DNA of 40,004 nt from Jannaschia seosinensis (GCF_001408515.1 NZ_CYPR01000097.1:1-40004); one strand, 5' to 3'; positions 8,677 through 18,993 are shown, counted from the first letter of the stretch. Translations and numbers: made by a program. The notes: generated by a model not told the origin, from the letters alone.

Positions 8677-9870
8677 TCAGCCCTTCACCGCCTTCACGAT
8701 CTTCTGTGCTCCGTCCTTCAGGTCGTCCGCCGCGATCACGTCAAGGCCGCTCTCGTTGATGATCTGCTTGCCCTTCTCGACATTCGTACCCTCCAGGCGC
8801 ACGACGAGCGGCACCTGCAGGCCGACCTCCTTGACCGCGGCGATCACACCCTCGGCGATGACGTCGCAGCGCATGATGCCGCCGAAGATGTTGACGAGGA
8901 TGCCCTTCACCTGCGGATCCGAGGTGATGATCTTGAACGCCTCGGTCACCTTCTCCTTGGTCGCGCCGCCACCGACGTCGAGGAAGTTGGCAGGCTCCGC
9001 GCCGTACAGCTTGATGATGTCCATCGTCGCCATGGCGAGGCCCGCGCCGTTGACCATGCAGCCGATCTCGCCGTCGAGGGCGATGTAGTTGAGATCGTAT
9101 TTGGAGGCGGCCAGTTCCTTGGCGTCTTCCTCGGTCTCGTCACGCAGCTCGGCGATGTCCTTGTGGCGGTAGATCGCGTTGCCGTCGAAGCCGACCTTGG
9201 CATCCAGCACCTTGAGATCGCCGGCATCGGTCACGATGAGCGGGTTGATCTCGAGCATCTCCATGTCCTTCTCGGTGAAGGCCTGGTAGAGTTGCCCCAT
9301 CAGCTTCACGCATTGCTTGACCTGCGCGCCCTCGAGGCCGAGGGCGAAGGCCACGCGGCGGCCGTGCCACGGCTGGTAGCCGGTGGCGGGATCCACGTCG
9401 AAGCTGATGATCCGCTCGGGGGTGGAGGCGGCGACCTCCTCGATGTCCATTCCGCCCTCGGTTGAGCAGACGAAGCCGATCCGGCTCGACGCGCGGTCCA
9501 CGAGCAGCGCGAGATACAGCTCACGCGCGATGTCGGAGCCGTCCTCGATATAGATGCGGTTCACCTGCTTGCCCGCCGGGCCGGTCTGGTGCGTCACGAG
9601 TGTGTTGCCGAGCATCGCCTTGGCATGCGCCTCGGCTTCCTCGACCGATCTGGCGAGCCGAACACCGCCCTGCTCGCCGGCATCGGCCTCCTTGAAGGAG
9701 CCCTTGCCGCGTCCACCGGCATGGATCTGCGCCTTGACGACCCAGAGCGGGCCGTCGAGCTGCCCGGCCGCGTTCTTGGCATCCGCTGCCTTGGTGACGG
9801 GAACCCCGTCGGAGACCGGTGCGCCGTAGTCGCGCAGCAGAGCCTTGGCTTGGTACTCGTGAATGTTCAT
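8677..9870 (-). CDS. sucC: Succinyl-CoA synthetase (ADP-forming) beta subunit
   Basis: This 397-residue beta subunit holds the ATP-grasp nucleotide site. The start [19 protein letters not shown] is diagnostic. The ATP-grasp region has [40 protein letters not shown] and [24 protein letters not shown]. The C-terminal ligase domain has [17 protein letters not shown] and [19 protein letters not shown]. Length is typical. It is the first gene of the suc transcription unit; the 371-bp gap upstream carries the mdh terminator and the twin TGTGATCACA sites, whose nearer edge is 116 bp from the ATG. A lipoprotein gene follows after 5 bp. Confidence 0.97.
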   Translation of the reverse strand: MNIHEYQAKALLRDYGAPVSDGVPVTKAADAKNAAGQLDGPLWVVKAQIHAGGRGKGSFKEADAGEQGGVRLARSVEEAEAHAKAMLGNTLVTHQTGPAGKQVNRIYIEDGSDIARELYLALLVDRASSRIGFVCSTEGGMDIEEVAASTPERIISFDVDPATGYQPWHGRRVAFALGLEGAQVKQCVKLMGQLYQAFTEKDMEMLEINPLIVTDAGDLKVLDAKVGFDGNAIYRHKDIAELRDETEEDAKELAASKYDLNYIALDGEIGCMVNGAGLAMATMDIIKLYGAEPANFLDVGGGATKEKVTEAFKIITSDPQVKGILVNIFGGIMRCDVIAEGVIAAVKEVGLQVPLVVRLEGTNVEKGKQIINESGLDVIAADDLKDGAQKIVKAVKG

Positions 9871-9985
9871 GGGACGCGCCCCCTCGATCGGTTTCGTCGG
9901 CTTTCCTCGGTCCTGCCATGCGAGCAGGCATGTTGGGAACTCACATCAACCGCAATTTCACAATTGAGTTGCAGAAAATGCCGAC

Positions 9986-10016
9986 TGTGATCACACTTTC
10001 CGTAGCTGTGATCACA
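9986..10016. promoter_or_regulatory. Twin TGTGATCACA operator upstream of the suc operon
   Basis: Two identical 10-bp perfect palindromes, TGTGATCACA, occupy 9986-9995 and 10007-10016. Their centres are 21 bp apart, two turns of B-DNA, so two dimers could bind side by side on one face. The near edge is 116 bp upstream of sucC. The same doublet with the same spacing is upstream of sdhC (15813-15843). The protein that binds is not identified. The half-site TGTGA resembles a CRP/FNR half-site, but the halves abut without the usual 6-bp spacer. This 371-bp gap (9871-10241) otherwise holds only the mdh terminator. Confidence 0.7.
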
Positions 10017-10212
10017 TTTTTGCCCGTCGCAAAGACCGTTTTGCGCGTCAGCAGGACCGTGAGTTGCGGTCGCGTTTCCCGACTTGGCGCGCGGATTCGA
10101 GGGCGCGCACCGTCTCGTCTGTTGGCGCCGGACGCGGCATGGCGTCGGGTGTGACGGTCTGGGTGGATGGCCCGTTCGGATGTTATCGTCCGGCCGCCGG
10201 GTATGCGGTATC

Positions 10213-10232
10213 GGGGCGGCCGAAGCCGCCCC
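10213..10232 (-). terminator. Hairpin terminator after mdh
   Basis: An 8-bp perfect stem, GGGGCGGC / GCCGCCCC, lies 10 nt past the mdh stop. Read on the minus strand, the loop is TTCG, the very stable UUCG tetraloop. There is no T-run after it, so termination may be incomplete. Confidence 0.6.
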
Positions 10233-10241
10233 GGTTCGGCC

Positions 10242-11703
<1,462 letters not shown>

Positions 11704-11924
11704 GGCACGGTCCTTTCAGGTTGGCCCCTTTGGCGGAACCGGACCGCAACGGAGGTTCGGCATGCGGCCCGATCCTCCGGTCGGTCCGGCCCATGCCGGA
11801 TCCGATTTCTGTGATCCCGAAGCTGCCGTGGAGATCCGAAGATTCGGTTAACGCGCGTTCATCTTGTCGCCGGCGGCTTGCTTTCGGCGCGCGCGCATGG
11901 CGCAAACGTCACAAGGAGAGCTCC

Positions 11925-12779
11925 ATGACCAATCCTAGCACACGCCCGTTCCGCTCCGTCCTCTACGTGCCCGGCTCCAACCCGCGTGCGATCGCGAAGG
12001 CGCGCGACCTTCCGGTCGATGCGGTGATCCTGGATCTGGAAGACGCCGTGGCGCCCGATGCCAAACCCGCCGCGCGCGAGACCGTGGTCGCTGCGCTCGG
12101 AGAGGGCGGCTTCGGACCCCGCACGGTTCTCGTTCGCGTCAACGGGGCACAGACGGAGTGGGGTGCCGCCGACCTGGCGGCGATTGTCCCGCATGTGCCG
12201 GACGGGATCGTGCTGCCGAAGGTTGCCTCGCCCGAAGAATGCAACATCCCGGGCCGGCTTGGCACCATGCGTGTCTGGGCCATGGTCGAGACGCCGGAGG
12301 GGGTGTTGAATGCCGCCGCCATCGCGCGCGCGCCGGAGATGGGCGGGCTCGTGATCGGCACGAACGACCTCGCCGCCGCGCTCGGCTGTGATCCGGGCGC
12401 GGACAGGATGCCGCTGATGGTGGCACTCCAGACTTGTGTGTTGGCGGCGCGGGCGGCGGGCATCCGGTGCATCGACGGCGTCTACAACGCCTTTCGCGAT
12501 GCGGAGGGTTTGCGGGCGGAGTGCGAACAGGGCCGCGCCCTCGGCATGGACGGCAAGAGCGTGATACATCCCGCCCAGACGGAGACGGCGAACGCGGTCT
12601 TCGCGCCCACTGCGCCCGAGATCGACCTTGCCCGCCGCCGCATAGCAGCGCATGAAGCGGCCGTCGCCGAGGGGCGCGGCGTTGCCGTGCTCGATGGCGC
12701 GATCGTCGAACAGCTGCATGTGGACTCCGCCCGCCGCCTGTTGTCCCTTGCCGCAGCCATCGCCGCACGAAAGGCCTGA
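11925..12779 (+). CDS. mcl2: HpcH/HpaI-type CoA ester lyase, probably (3S)-malyl-CoA thioesterase
   Basis: This 284-residue member of the citrate lyase beta/malyl-CoA lyase family is read from the ATG at 11925, which follows AAGGAG. A longer frame from 11694 runs through promoter sequence. Visible motifs: SVLYVPGSNP, VILDLEDAVAPDAKP (residues 34-48), VRVNG, IVLPKV, the metal-ligand region AMVETPEGVLNA with Glu122, GTNDLAAALG, and GMDGKSVIHPAQ. Rhodobacter sphaeroides has two paralogues: Mcl1, a malyl-CoA/methylmalyl-CoA lyase of about 318 aa, and Mcl2, a (3S)-malyl-CoA thioesterase of about 285 aa. Length and the neighbourhood beside mdh/suc fit Mcl2. Together with Mcl1 it provides apparent malate synthase activity linked to the ethylmalonyl-CoA pathway. 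Substrate is inferred. Confidence 0.82.
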   Translation: MTNPSTRPFRSVLYVPGSNPRAIAKARDLPVDAVILDLEDAVAPDAKPAARETVVAALGEGGFGPRTVLVRVNGAQTEWGAADLAAIVPHVPDGIVLPKVASPEECNIPGRLGTMRVWAMVETPEGVLNAAAIARAPEMGGLVIGTNDLAAALGCDPGADRMPLMVALQTCVLAARAAGIRCIDGVYNAFRDAEGLRAECEQGRALGMDGKSVIHPAQTETANAVFAPTAPEIDLARRRIAAHEAAVAEGRGVAVLDGAIVEQLHVDSARRLLSLAAAIAARKA

Positions 12780-12780
12780 C

Positions 12781-13335
12781 ATGTCCTACATCATCCTGAT
12801 CCTCGGCGTGCTGCTGTGGTCGCTGGCGCATCTGTTCAAGCGGATCGCGCCGGGCGTTCGGGCGCGGATGGGCAAGGGGGCCAAGGGGCTCGTGGCGCTC
12901 GCCCTGGTCGCGGCGGTCGTTCTGATGGTGATCGGCTACCGGGCGACGGATTTCATTCCCGTCTGGTATCCGCCGCCGTTCCTGACCCACGTGAACAACC
13001 TGTTGATGCTGTTCGCGGTCTACGTCTTCGGCGTGGGCGCCGCGAAGGGAAAGCTCTCGGGCGTCATCCGGCATCCGCAGCTGACGGCGGTCAAAATCTG
13101 GGCCGTGGCGCACCTTCTGGTGAACGGCGACCTGGCCGCGATCATCCTGTTCGGCGGCCTTCTCGCCTGGGCGGTGGTCGAGGTGATCGTCATCAACCGC
13201 GCCGAGCCATCCTGGGTGCGGCCGGCGGACACGTCTTGGAAAGGCGATGCGAAAGCCGTCGTGATCGGCCTCGTCATTTTCGTCGTCGCCACCGCGATCC
13301 ACTACTGGCTTGGCGTCAACCCATTCGGAGCCTGA
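12781..13335 (+). CDS. NnrU-family membrane protein
   Basis: This 184-residue integral membrane protein begins one base after the mcl2 stop. It has about five or six hydrophobic segments: residues 2-18, about 38-57, about 72-90, about 103-120, about 122-138 and about 158-176. Sequence such as LLWSLAHLFKRIAPG, GYRATDFIPVWYPPP, HVNNLLMLFAVYVFG, IRHPQLTAVKIWAVAHLLVNGDL and SWKGDAKAVV matches the NnrU family (first named beside nitrite/nitric oxide reductase genes). The RHP-x-L and HLLVNGD blocks are the family hallmark. Members are related to the isoprenoid-modifying 15-cis-zeta-carotene isomerase (Z-ISO) group. The actual reaction here is unknown. Tight spacing shows it is co-transcribed with mcl2. 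Confidence 0.88.
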   Translation: MSYIILILGVLLWSLAHLFKRIAPGVRARMGKGAKGLVALALVAAVVLMVIGYRATDFIPVWYPPPFLTHVNNLLMLFAVYVFGVGAAKGKLSGVIRHPQLTAVKIWAVAHLLVNGDLAAIILFGGLLAWAVVEVIVINRAEPSWVRPADTSWKGDAKAVVIGLVIFVVATAIHYWLGVNPFGA

Positions 13336-13339
13336 ACCC

Positions 13340-13546
13340 GTGACCACACTCTACCGTCTGCTCACCGCCGAGGACACATCCGCCTTTTGCCACAAGGTCA
13401 GCGCCGCGCTGGCGGCGGGCTGGTCGCTCCACGGCTCACCGGCCTATGCGCACGATCCCGTCGGGGGCGTGATGCGTTGTGCGCAGGCCGTCACCAAGGA
13501 GGTCGACGCGCCGTACGATCCCGACGTGAAACTTGGCGCGATGTGA
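13340..13546 (+). CDS. DUF1737 small protein
   Basis: A 68-residue protein starting at a GTG (13340-13342), 4 bp after the NnrU-like gene. It reads VTTLYRLLTAEDTSAFCHKV, then ALAAGWSLHGSPAYAHDP and CAQAVTKEVDAPYDP. The pattern LYR(F/L)LT...FC.(K/R)V...AL..GW.LHGSP......V.C.QA..KE is that of DUF1737 proteins (about 60 aa). Function unknown. It is soluble and has no signal peptide. An in-frame ATG at 13310 lies inside the previous gene and is less likely. Confidence 0.85.
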   Translation: MTTLYRLLTAEDTSAFCHKVSAALAAGWSLHGSPAYAHDPVGGVMRCAQAVTKEVDAPYDPDVKLGAM

Positions 13547-13581
13547 CGTGGCGTTCCCGCCGACTGGGCCGAGGTATTGCC

Positions 13582-14286
13582 ATGGTGCGCACGATCCGGC
13601 CCCTCGTCCTGGCGCTTTGCCTCGTCGGTGCGACGCCCGCCGCGGCGGACTTCGTGCTCAACAATCTTCGAGTCACGCTCTACCACGAACTCGCGCATGC
13701 GCTGATCGACCAGTTGCGCCTGCCGGTCTTCGGGCCGGAGGAGAGCGCCGCCGACAGCTTTGCACTGGTCTTCGCGGACCGGGTGCATGACGAGCCGACG
13801 AACCGTGCGCTGATCCGCGATCTAGTGAGGCTCGGGCGGGCCGAGGCGGCGGAGGAATATTTCGACCCTTGGCGGGAATACATGCCGGGGGCGCAGCGTA
13901 CGGCACGGTCGATCTGCATCTGGTACGGTCTCGATCCGGGCGCGCGGGGCGAACTTGCCCGGGCGCTCGGGATGCCGCGCGAGGTTACGCGGGTCTGTGC
14001 CGAAGCCGGTGGCGCGGCCAAACGGGCCTGGTCGGCAGTCCTCGATACGGCGCTTCCGGCGGAGGGGGCGGAGATTACGCTGCGCCCTGCCGCGACAGGC
14101 AAGGCGCTGCGTCTTCTGAAGGCCGATATCGCCGCGGTAAATGCGCGGGTTGCCCTGCCGCACCCCACGCCGTTGACGGTCGAGGATTGCGGGCAGGACA
14201 ACGCCTATTACTACAATTTCGACGACCGCATGGTCATCTGCTCGGAGATGGTCGGCGTCCTAAGGGCTCGCGCGGCGGCACCCTGA
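13582..14286 (+). CDS. DUF4344 putative metallopeptidase, secreted
   Basis: This 234-residue protein has a signal peptide MVRTIRPLVLALCLVGATPAAA. The mature part begins DFVLNNLRVTLYHELAHALID, with a zinc-protease HExxH (HELAH, residues 35-39), followed by GPEESAADSFA (residues 51-60), where Glu54 and Asp58 fit the third-ligand pattern of gluzincin-like families. This layout is that of DUF4344, a predicted zinc metallopeptidase family. Several paired cysteines (SICIWYG, TRVCAEAG, VEDCGQ, MVICSEM) suit a periplasmic protein. The ATG at 13582 is chosen because it gives the signal peptide; a longer frame from 13387 overlaps DUF1737. It is the last gene of the mcl2 unit and converges on DUF3140. 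Its substrate is unknown. Confidence 0.83.
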   Translation: MVRTIRPLVLALCLVGATPAAADFVLNNLRVTLYHELAHALIDQLRLPVFGPEESAADSFALVFADRVHDEPTNRALIRDLVRLGRAEAAEEYFDPWREYMPGAQRTARSICIWYGLDPGARGELARALGMPREVTRVCAEAGGAAKRAWSAVLDTALPAEGAEITLRPAATGKALRLLKADIAAVNARVALPHPTPLTVEDCGQDNAYYYNFDDRMVICSEMVGVLRARAAAP

Positions 14287-14307
14287 GGTGCCGGTCGGCG
14301 TCGGATC

Positions 14308-14640
14308 CTACTTCATCGGATCGTGACCCCAGTTCATCAGGCTGTAGCGCCAGTCCGAATGCTCCACGTCGTCGTCGGGGCCACCCTGCGCCTTGTGGCG
14401 TTTGATGTAGCCGACGACCTTGGCCATGTGGTCCCAATCGCCTTCGGTTAGATCGTCCTTCTTGGTGTGCTTGATCTCGACGATCTTCTTGCCGGATTTG
14501 TGGCCTTTCGATTCGCCGTCGCCGCTATCCTGCCCGACGGACTTCGACTCATCCGTGTCGAGAAAATCCTCGATCTCCTTGGGCGACATGTTCACGAGGT
14601 CGCGCCATTCGTCCCAGATTTCGTCCTTCGACTTCGACAT
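14308..14640 (-). CDS. DUF3140 protein
   Basis: This 110-residue, very hydrophilic, charged protein reads MSKSKDEIWDEWRDLVNMSP, EIEDFLDTDESKSVGQ, KSGKKIVEIKHTKKDDLTEGDWDHM, KVVGYIKRHKAQ and WRYSLMNWGHDPMK. These blocks match the DUF3140 family, whose function is unknown. Members are small and resemble stress- or DNA-associated proteins in composition. It lies 26 bp downstream of the membrane-protein gene on the same strand, so the two form a unit. It ends 21 bp from the convergent DUF4344 gene. No terminator is obvious between them. Confidence 0.85.
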   Translation of the reverse strand: MSKSKDEIWDEWRDLVNMSPKEIEDFLDTDESKSVGQDSGDGESKGHKSGKKIVEIKHTKKDDLTEGDWDHMAKVVGYIKRHKAQGGPDDDVEHSDWRYSLMNWGHDPMK

Positions 14641-14666
14641 GATCGTGCTCCTTTCGTCCGGGGCCT

Positions 14667-15698
14667 TCAGGTCCGTGCGACGCGGCCCGCAGCGGCGCCG
14701 CCGACCGCGGCGCCCAGCCCGATGAGCGATGCGAGCGCAGCCAGCCAGGCAGCGGAGGCGGCGGCGTCCATGGCGGCGTCGATCGCATCGACGGCTTCCT
14801 GTTGCGCGGTCTCGACAGCCTGAGTTGCCTCCGCCTGAAGCTCCTCGACGCGCGTCTCGATCTGCGTGAGGTACTCCTCGGCCTGTTGCGGGGTGAGGCC
14901 GAAACGCCGCTCCATGACGGCTACGGCCTCGCGGCGATCCTCTTCTGAAAGCACGCCGCCGGCGCCGAAGATCGAGTCGATGAAGTCATTCGCCGTCTCG
15001 CCGATATTGCCGGGTGAACGGATTATGTCCTGCGCCGCATCGGCCGCTTGCGAGCGGATGCGGGCCTGCTCCTGCTCGGAGATGACGGCCCGGAAGGCTT
15101 CGCGCGCTTCGGCGCGGAAGTTCTCGGGCGTGATGCCCTCTTCGCGCAGCGCCGACTGCACGCCTTGGGGCAGGTCGTCCATCGACAGCGAGCCGACCGA
15201 CAGATCGGGAAGGGAGAAATCGTCGGGAATCACGGTCTGCGCCGCCGACGAGACACCGGAGGCGATGGTGGAGACGGCCGATCCCGCGGCGCCCGCGATG
15301 CCCATTGCCGCCTGGGCCGCCAGCCACACCGCGACCAGCGTCGTCAGAGCCCAGACCGTCGCGCCATGCAGCATCGCGCCGACGGAGTGGATTACGCCCG
15401 CCAACCGTCCGGCGACGTAGCCGCCTGCGCCGAGTGCGATGAGCTGGCTGATGAACTGCCAGATGGCCGTGGTGGTCAGCGAGCCATTCATCGGCGAGGC
15501 CTCGTCGGCCTCGATCAGCGTGAAGCCGAGGCCGATCCCGGCGAGGCCGAGCAGGACGAAGATGCCGAGTGCGACGACCGTACCGGCGAAGATCGCGCCC
15601 CAGATGGCGCGGCCATTGCCGTCATAGAGCCGCTCGATATCGTCATGCATCAGATCGCGCGCATGTGCGGCGGTGTCGTTCCTGGTCGTGTCGGCCAT
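14667..15698 (-). CDS. Multi-pass membrane protein (PhnA-like annotation group)
   Basis: This 343-residue membrane protein starts at the ATG at 15696-15698. An upstream in-frame extension crosses the divergent promoter region and is rejected. After a hydrophilic N-terminus come a segment at about 31-60 (AIWGAIFAGTVVALGIFVLL), two more at about 74-130 (QFISQLIALGAGGYVAGRLA and WALTTLVAVWLAAQAAMGIAG), a long polar domain of about 170 residues, a coiled-coil-like stretch (EEYLTQIETRVEELQAEATQ) and a final segment at the C-terminus. Similar alphaproteobacterial proteins are often labelled PhnA-like, without evidence of phosphonate metabolism. It is divergent to sdhC, and the twin TGTGATCACG operator lies between them. 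Confidence 0.78.
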   Translation of the reverse strand: MADTTRNDTAAHARDLMHDDIERLYDGNGRAIWGAIFAGTVVALGIFVLLGLAGIGLGFTLIEADEASPMNGSLTTTAIWQFISQLIALGAGGYVAGRLAGVIHSVGAMLHGATVWALTTLVAVWLAAQAAMGIAGAAGSAVSTIASGVSSAAQTVIPDDFSLPDLSVGSLSMDDLPQGVQSALREEGITPENFRAEAREAFRAVISEQEQARIRSQAADAAQDIIRSPGNIGETANDFIDSIFGAGGVLSEEDRREAVAVMERRFGLTPQQAEEYLTQIETRVEELQAEATQAVETAQQEAVDAIDAAMDAAASAAWLAALASLIGLGAAVGGAAAGRVART

Positions 15699-15812
15699 GC
15701 AATGTCCTTCGGGTTTGAAATCTGGCGGTGAAGCGTGCCGTGACGGGCGCGCGAGGGCTTGCAGGGCAACCGCCCATATGGCGGTAAGGTTCCGGCTGCA
15801 GGTCGTCGTGTT

Positions 15813-15843
15813 TGTGATCACGCCTTGATGCGATGTGATCACG
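15813..15843. promoter_or_regulatory. Twin TGTGATCACG operator upstream of sdhCDAB
   Basis: Two copies of TGTGATCACG lie at 15813-15822 and 15834-15843, again with starts 21 bp apart, and the near edge is 114 bp from the sdhC ATG. The core GTGATCAC is a perfect palindrome. Sequence, spacing and distance match the doublet before sucC (9986-10016), so both operons probably answer to the same regulator. The doublet is also 115 bp upstream of the divergent membrane-protein gene and could control it. Regulator unknown. Confidence 0.7.
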
Positions 15844-15956
15844 CCCACGGCATATTCGCGCAAATGGATGCGCTGCGACCCTCCGCGCACGTGACTCCGT
15901 CCGGATAATCGCTAGAACGACCGATGAACGACGATCCGAGACGAAGGAGGCCCCTG

Positions 15957-16340
15957 ATGGCCGACGTGAACCGGGGCAATCGCCCGCTGAGCCCGCACCT
16001 GCAGGTCTATCGCCCGCAGCTGACCACGATCACCTCGATCCTGACGCGGATCACGGGCAACGCCCTGATCGTGGCAAGCCTGATGATCACCTGGTGGTTC
16101 ATCGCCGCCGCGGCGGGGCCCGAGGCCTTCGCCACCGCCGACGCGTTCCTGACATCCTGGTTCGGGAAGCTGGTCTTCCTCGCGTCGATCTGGGCGCTTT
16201 GGTATCACACGCTCGCGGGCATCCGGCACCTGATCTGGGATACGGGGCACGGCCTCGACGTCAGCTCGGCGGAGAAGCTGGGCTGGGGCTGCATCATCGG
16301 TTCGGTCGTGCTGACCCTCCTGACGATCATCATTCTCTGA
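15957..16340 (+). CDS. sdhC: Succinate dehydrogenase cytochrome b556 subunit
   Basis: This 127-residue membrane anchor of complex II binds heme b and quinone. The ATG at 15957 follows AAGGAGG at about 8 bp; an ATG at 15924 is in frame but has no such site. The family signature RPLSPHLQVYRPQLTTITSI and ILTRITGNAL opens the protein. Three membrane segments follow, and HTLAGIRHLIWDTGHGLD contains the likely axial heme His. It is the first gene of the sdh unit, 11 bp before sdhD. The 258-bp upstream gap holds the twin operator. Confidence 0.96.
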   Translation: MADVNRGNRPLSPHLQVYRPQLTTITSILTRITGNALIVASLMITWWFIAAAAGPEAFATADAFLTSWFGKLVFLASIWALWYHTLAGIRHLIWDTGHGLDVSSAEKLGWGCIIGSVVLTLLTIIIL

Positions 16341-16351
16341 GAGGACGCGAC

Positions 16352-16723
16352 ATGGCCTATATCACCGCACGCAAGCAGGTTGCCGGCTACGGCTCGGCCC
16401 ATACGGGCACAGCACAGCACTGGCGCGTCACGATCTCCTCGGTGGCGCTGGTCGTTCTGGTTCCGCTGTTCGTCTTCACCTTCGGCTTCGCGCTCGGTGA
16501 GCCTTGGCCCGAAGTCGTCGCCTATTATTCCCGCCCGTTCCCGGCGCTCGTCGCGGCCCTGACCTTGTCCGTCGGCTGGTGGCATTTCGCGAAGGGCGTC
16601 CACGTGTTGATCACGGATTATACGCGCGGCATGAGCCGCAAGGTCCTGATCATCGTCACGCATATCCTGAGCTACGCCGCGGCGCTTGCATCGCTTTACG
16701 CGATCGCCCGCCTTGCCCTTTGA
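16352..16723 (+). CDS. sdhD: Succinate dehydrogenase hydrophobic membrane anchor subunit
   Basis: This 123-residue second anchor subunit of complex II has three membrane segments: about 28-50, about 60-80 and about 98-118. The block [20 protein letters not shown] is the SdhD signature; the His and the DYxRG segment line the heme and quinone pocket. It starts with an ATG after GAGAGGA, 11 bp from the sdhC stop. sdhA begins 14 bp downstream. Length is normal for alphaproteobacteria. Confidence 0.95.
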   Translation: MAYITARKQVAGYGSAHTGTAQHWRVTISSVALVVLVPLFVFTFGFALGEPWPEVVAYYSRPFPALVAALTLSVGWWHFAKGVHVLITDYTRGMSRKVLIIVTHILSYAAALASLYAIARLAL

Positions 16724-16737
16724 CCGGAGGAAAACCG

Positions 16738-18549
16738 ATGGCAGCCTACGATTACGAAACCCATGAATACGATGTCGTCGTCGTGGGTGCGGGCGGCGCG
16801 GGTCTGCGCGCGACGCTCGGAATGGCCGAACAGGGTCTTCGCACGGCCTGTATCTCCAAGGTGTTTCCCACGCGTTCGCATACGGTGGCCGCTCAGGGTG
16901 GCATTGCCGCGTCGCTGGGCAATATGGGTCCGGACAGCTGGCAGTGGCACATGTACGACACCGTGAAGGGGTCGGACTGGCTGGGCGACACGGACGCGAT
17001 GGAATATCTCGCCCGCGAGGCGCCCAAGGCGGTCTACGAGCTCGAGCATTACGGCGTGCCGTTCTCCCGCACTGAGGAGGGCAAGATCTATCAGCGCCCC
17101 TTCGGCGGTCACACGACGGAATATGGCGAGGGCCCCGCGGTGCAGCGGACCTGCGCCGCTGCCGACCGGACCGGCCACGCGATCCTGCATACGCTCTACG
17201 GTCAGTCCCTCAAGGAGAAGGCCGAGTTCTTCATCGAGTACTTCGCGATCGACCTCATCATGTCCGATGACGGCGTCTGCCAAGGGGTGCTCTGCTGGAA
17301 GCTGGATGACGGGACGCTGCACCTGTTCTCCACGAAGATGACGGTGCTGGCGACCGGCGGCTACGGCCGTGCGTATTTCTCGGCGACCTCGGCGCATACC
17401 TGTACCGGCGACGGCGGCGGGATGGTCGCGCGCGCGGGCCTGCCGCTTCAGGACATGGAGTTTGTGCAGTTCCACCCGACCGGCATCTTCGGCGCCGGCT
17501 GCCTCATCACCGAAGGTGCGCGCGGCGAAGGTGGCTATCTCACCAATTCCGAGGGCGAGCGGTTCATGGAACGCTACGCGCCCACCTACAAGGATCTGGC
17601 ATCGCGCGACGTCGTCTCGCGCTGCATGACCATGGAAATCCGCGAGGGCCGCGGTGTCGGCAAGGACGGGGATCATATCCACCTGAACCTGTCGCATCTT
17701 CCTTCCGAGACGCTGGCCCTGCGCCTGCCCGGCATTTCCGAGAGCGCGCGCATCTTCGCCGGTGTCGACGTCACGAAGGAGCCGATCCCCGTCCTGCCGA
17801 CCGTGCATTACAACATGGGCGGCATTCCGACGAACTACTGGGGCGAGGTGCTTGCGCCGACGGCGGACGATAACGACCGTGTGGCGCCCGGCCTGATGGC
17901 CGTGGGCGAGGCCGGCTGCGCTTCGGTGCACGGCGCCAACCGTCTTGGCTCGAACTCGTTGATCGACCTCGTCGTGTTCGGGCGCGCCGCCGCGATCCGG
18001 GCGGGTCAGGTACTCGACCGGGAAAGCGCCGTGCCGACGCCGAACATGCGCTCGGTCGATCAGGCGCTCGACCGGTTCGACGCGATGCGCCATGCCTCCG
18101 GGCAGGTGGCAACGGCCGAACTGCGTCTCCAGATGCAGAAGACCATGCAGGAGGATGCGGCCGTGTTCCGGACCTCCGAGACCCTCGCGCAGGGCAAGTC
18201 GAAGATGGAGGATATCGCCGGCAAGATGAGCGATGTGTCCGTCACCGATAACACGCTGATCTGGAACTCCGACCTGATGGAGACGCTGGAACTGGCGAAC
18301 CTGATGCCGAACGCGGTCGCCACCGTTGTCGCGGCCGAGGCCCGCAAGGAAAGCCGGGGCGCCCATGCCCATGAGGATTTCCCCGACCGCGACGACGAGA
18401 ACTGGCGCAAGCATAGCCTCGTCTGGTTCCGGGGAGAGGCGCAGAACGCCGATCTCGGCTATCGCGGCGTCCATGTGAACCCGTTGACCAGCCATAATGA
18501 CGGCGGCATCGACCTCAAGAAGATCGCGCCCAAGGCACGTGTCTACTGA
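16738..18549 (+). CDS. sdhA: Succinate dehydrogenase flavoprotein subunit
   Basis: This 603-residue catalytic subunit oxidises succinate to fumarate with covalently bound FAD. The Rossmann motif [12 protein letters not shown] holds GxGxxG at 17-22, and the FAD-linking His48 lies in [19 protein letters not shown]. Active-site blocks include [41 protein letters not shown] and [12 protein letters not shown], and the C-terminus ends in the usual capping domain. The ATG at 16738 has GGAGG 7 bp upstream; an upstream frame to 16504 overlaps sdhD. Its last bases overlap the possible GTG start of a small lipoprotein gene. sdhB is displaced about 970 bp downstream by three small genes. Confidence 0.98.
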   Translation: MAAYDYETHEYDVVVVGAGGAGLRATLGMAEQGLRTACISKVFPTRSHTVAAQGGIAASLGNMGPDSWQWHMYDTVKGSDWLGDTDAMEYLAREAPKAVYELEHYGVPFSRTEEGKIYQRPFGGHTTEYGEGPAVQRTCAAADRTGHAILHTLYGQSLKEKAEFFIEYFAIDLIMSDDGVCQGVLCWKLDDGTLHLFSTKMTVLATGGYGRAYFSATSAHTCTGDGGGMVARAGLPLQDMEFVQFHPTGIFGAGCLITEGARGEGGYLTNSEGERFMERYAPTYKDLASRDVVSRCMTMEIREGRGVGKDGDHIHLNLSHLPSETLALRLPGISESARIFAGVDVTKEPIPVLPTVHYNMGGIPTNYWGEVLAPTADDNDRVAPGLMAVGEAGCASVHGANRLGSNSLIDLVVFGRAAAIRAGQVLDRESAVPTPNMRSVDQALDRFDAMRHASGQVATAELRLQMQKTMQEDAAVFRTSETLAQGKSKMEDIAGKMSDVSVTDNTLIWNSDLMETLELANLMPNAVATVVAAEARKESRGAHAHEDFPDRDDENWRKHSLVWFRGEAQNADLGYRGVHVNPLTSHNDGGIDLKKIAPKARVY

Positions 18550-18793
18550 TCGGGCAACATATTTCGGCGTTCGGGCAGGCCGTGACGGAGCGGCGCCGTG
18601 GGGACGCGGCGCGCTTGCCCTTGGCGGATGCCTCCTTCTGGTGGCCTGTGTGCCGACGGGCCCGGAAGCGCGGCGGGCGGCTTATCTCGATTGTGCGCGC
18701 GATCAGGGCGTGACCGTTCGCGACGGGACGATCCTGACGCGTTCGCCCGACGACCTGCGCAGGCTCGATGCCTGTCAGGCGATCCCGAGGTGA
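18539..18793 (+). CDS. Small predicted lipoprotein after sdhA
   Basis: An 84-residue protein if it starts at the GTG at 18539, which overlaps the last codons of sdhA; an in-frame ATG at 18497 is the alternative. The N-terminus is unusually long and Arg-rich before the hydrophobic part [14 protein letters not shown], where VAC is a lipobox-like site, so the start remains uncertain. The mature part is [20 protein letters not shown], then [20 protein letters not shown], with two more cysteines, small and charged. Family not recognised. Its stop overlaps the start of the next lipoprotein by GTGA (18790-18793). Confidence 0.62.
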   Translation: MSTDRATYFGVRAGRDGAAPWGRGALALGGCLLLVACVPTGPEARRAAYLDCARDQGVTVRDGTILTRSPDDLRRLDACQAIPR

Positions 18794-18993
18794 AATGGGC
18801 GATAGCATGTGCACTCCTGATGTCGGCCGCCGGATGCCAGACGCGCTCACCGGCGGAAGAGGGCGGCATCGCGCTGGCCGCCTGTCTCGGCAATATCGGA
18901 CGGGCGGATGTTGCGGCCAATCCGACCGCGCCCATGGACGAGGCGGAGATCGAGGCTCTGGTCCTGTGCACTGCGGAGCGGGCGCAGGAATGA
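18790..18993 (+). CDS. Small predicted lipoprotein, second after sdhA
   Basis: A 67-residue protein from a GTG at 18790 that overlaps the preceding stop (GTGA), so translation is probably coupled. [16 protein letters not shown] is a compact signal peptide with lipobox (A-A-G-C, Cys16). The mature part CQTRSPAEEGGIALAACLGN and MDEAEIEALVLCTAERAQE is acidic with two further cysteines. No family recognised. The 186 bp after it (18994-19179) show nothing identifiable. Confidence 0.65.
   Translation: MKWAIACALLMSAAGCQTRSPAEEGGIALAACLGNIGRADVAANPTAPMDEAEIEALVLCTAERAQE

Noticed and set aside
9986-10016. Classical CRP/FNR site reading of the TGTGATCACA repeats
   Set aside because: CRP and FNR sites have a spacer between half-sites (TGTGA-N6-TCACA, TTGAT-N4-ATCAA). 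Here the halves abut, so the regulator is left unassigned.
16696-18495. 599-codon frame opposite sdhA and a 620-codon frame opposite the helicase (26257-28119)
   Set aside because: Both lie antisense to genes with unmistakable catalytic motifs.
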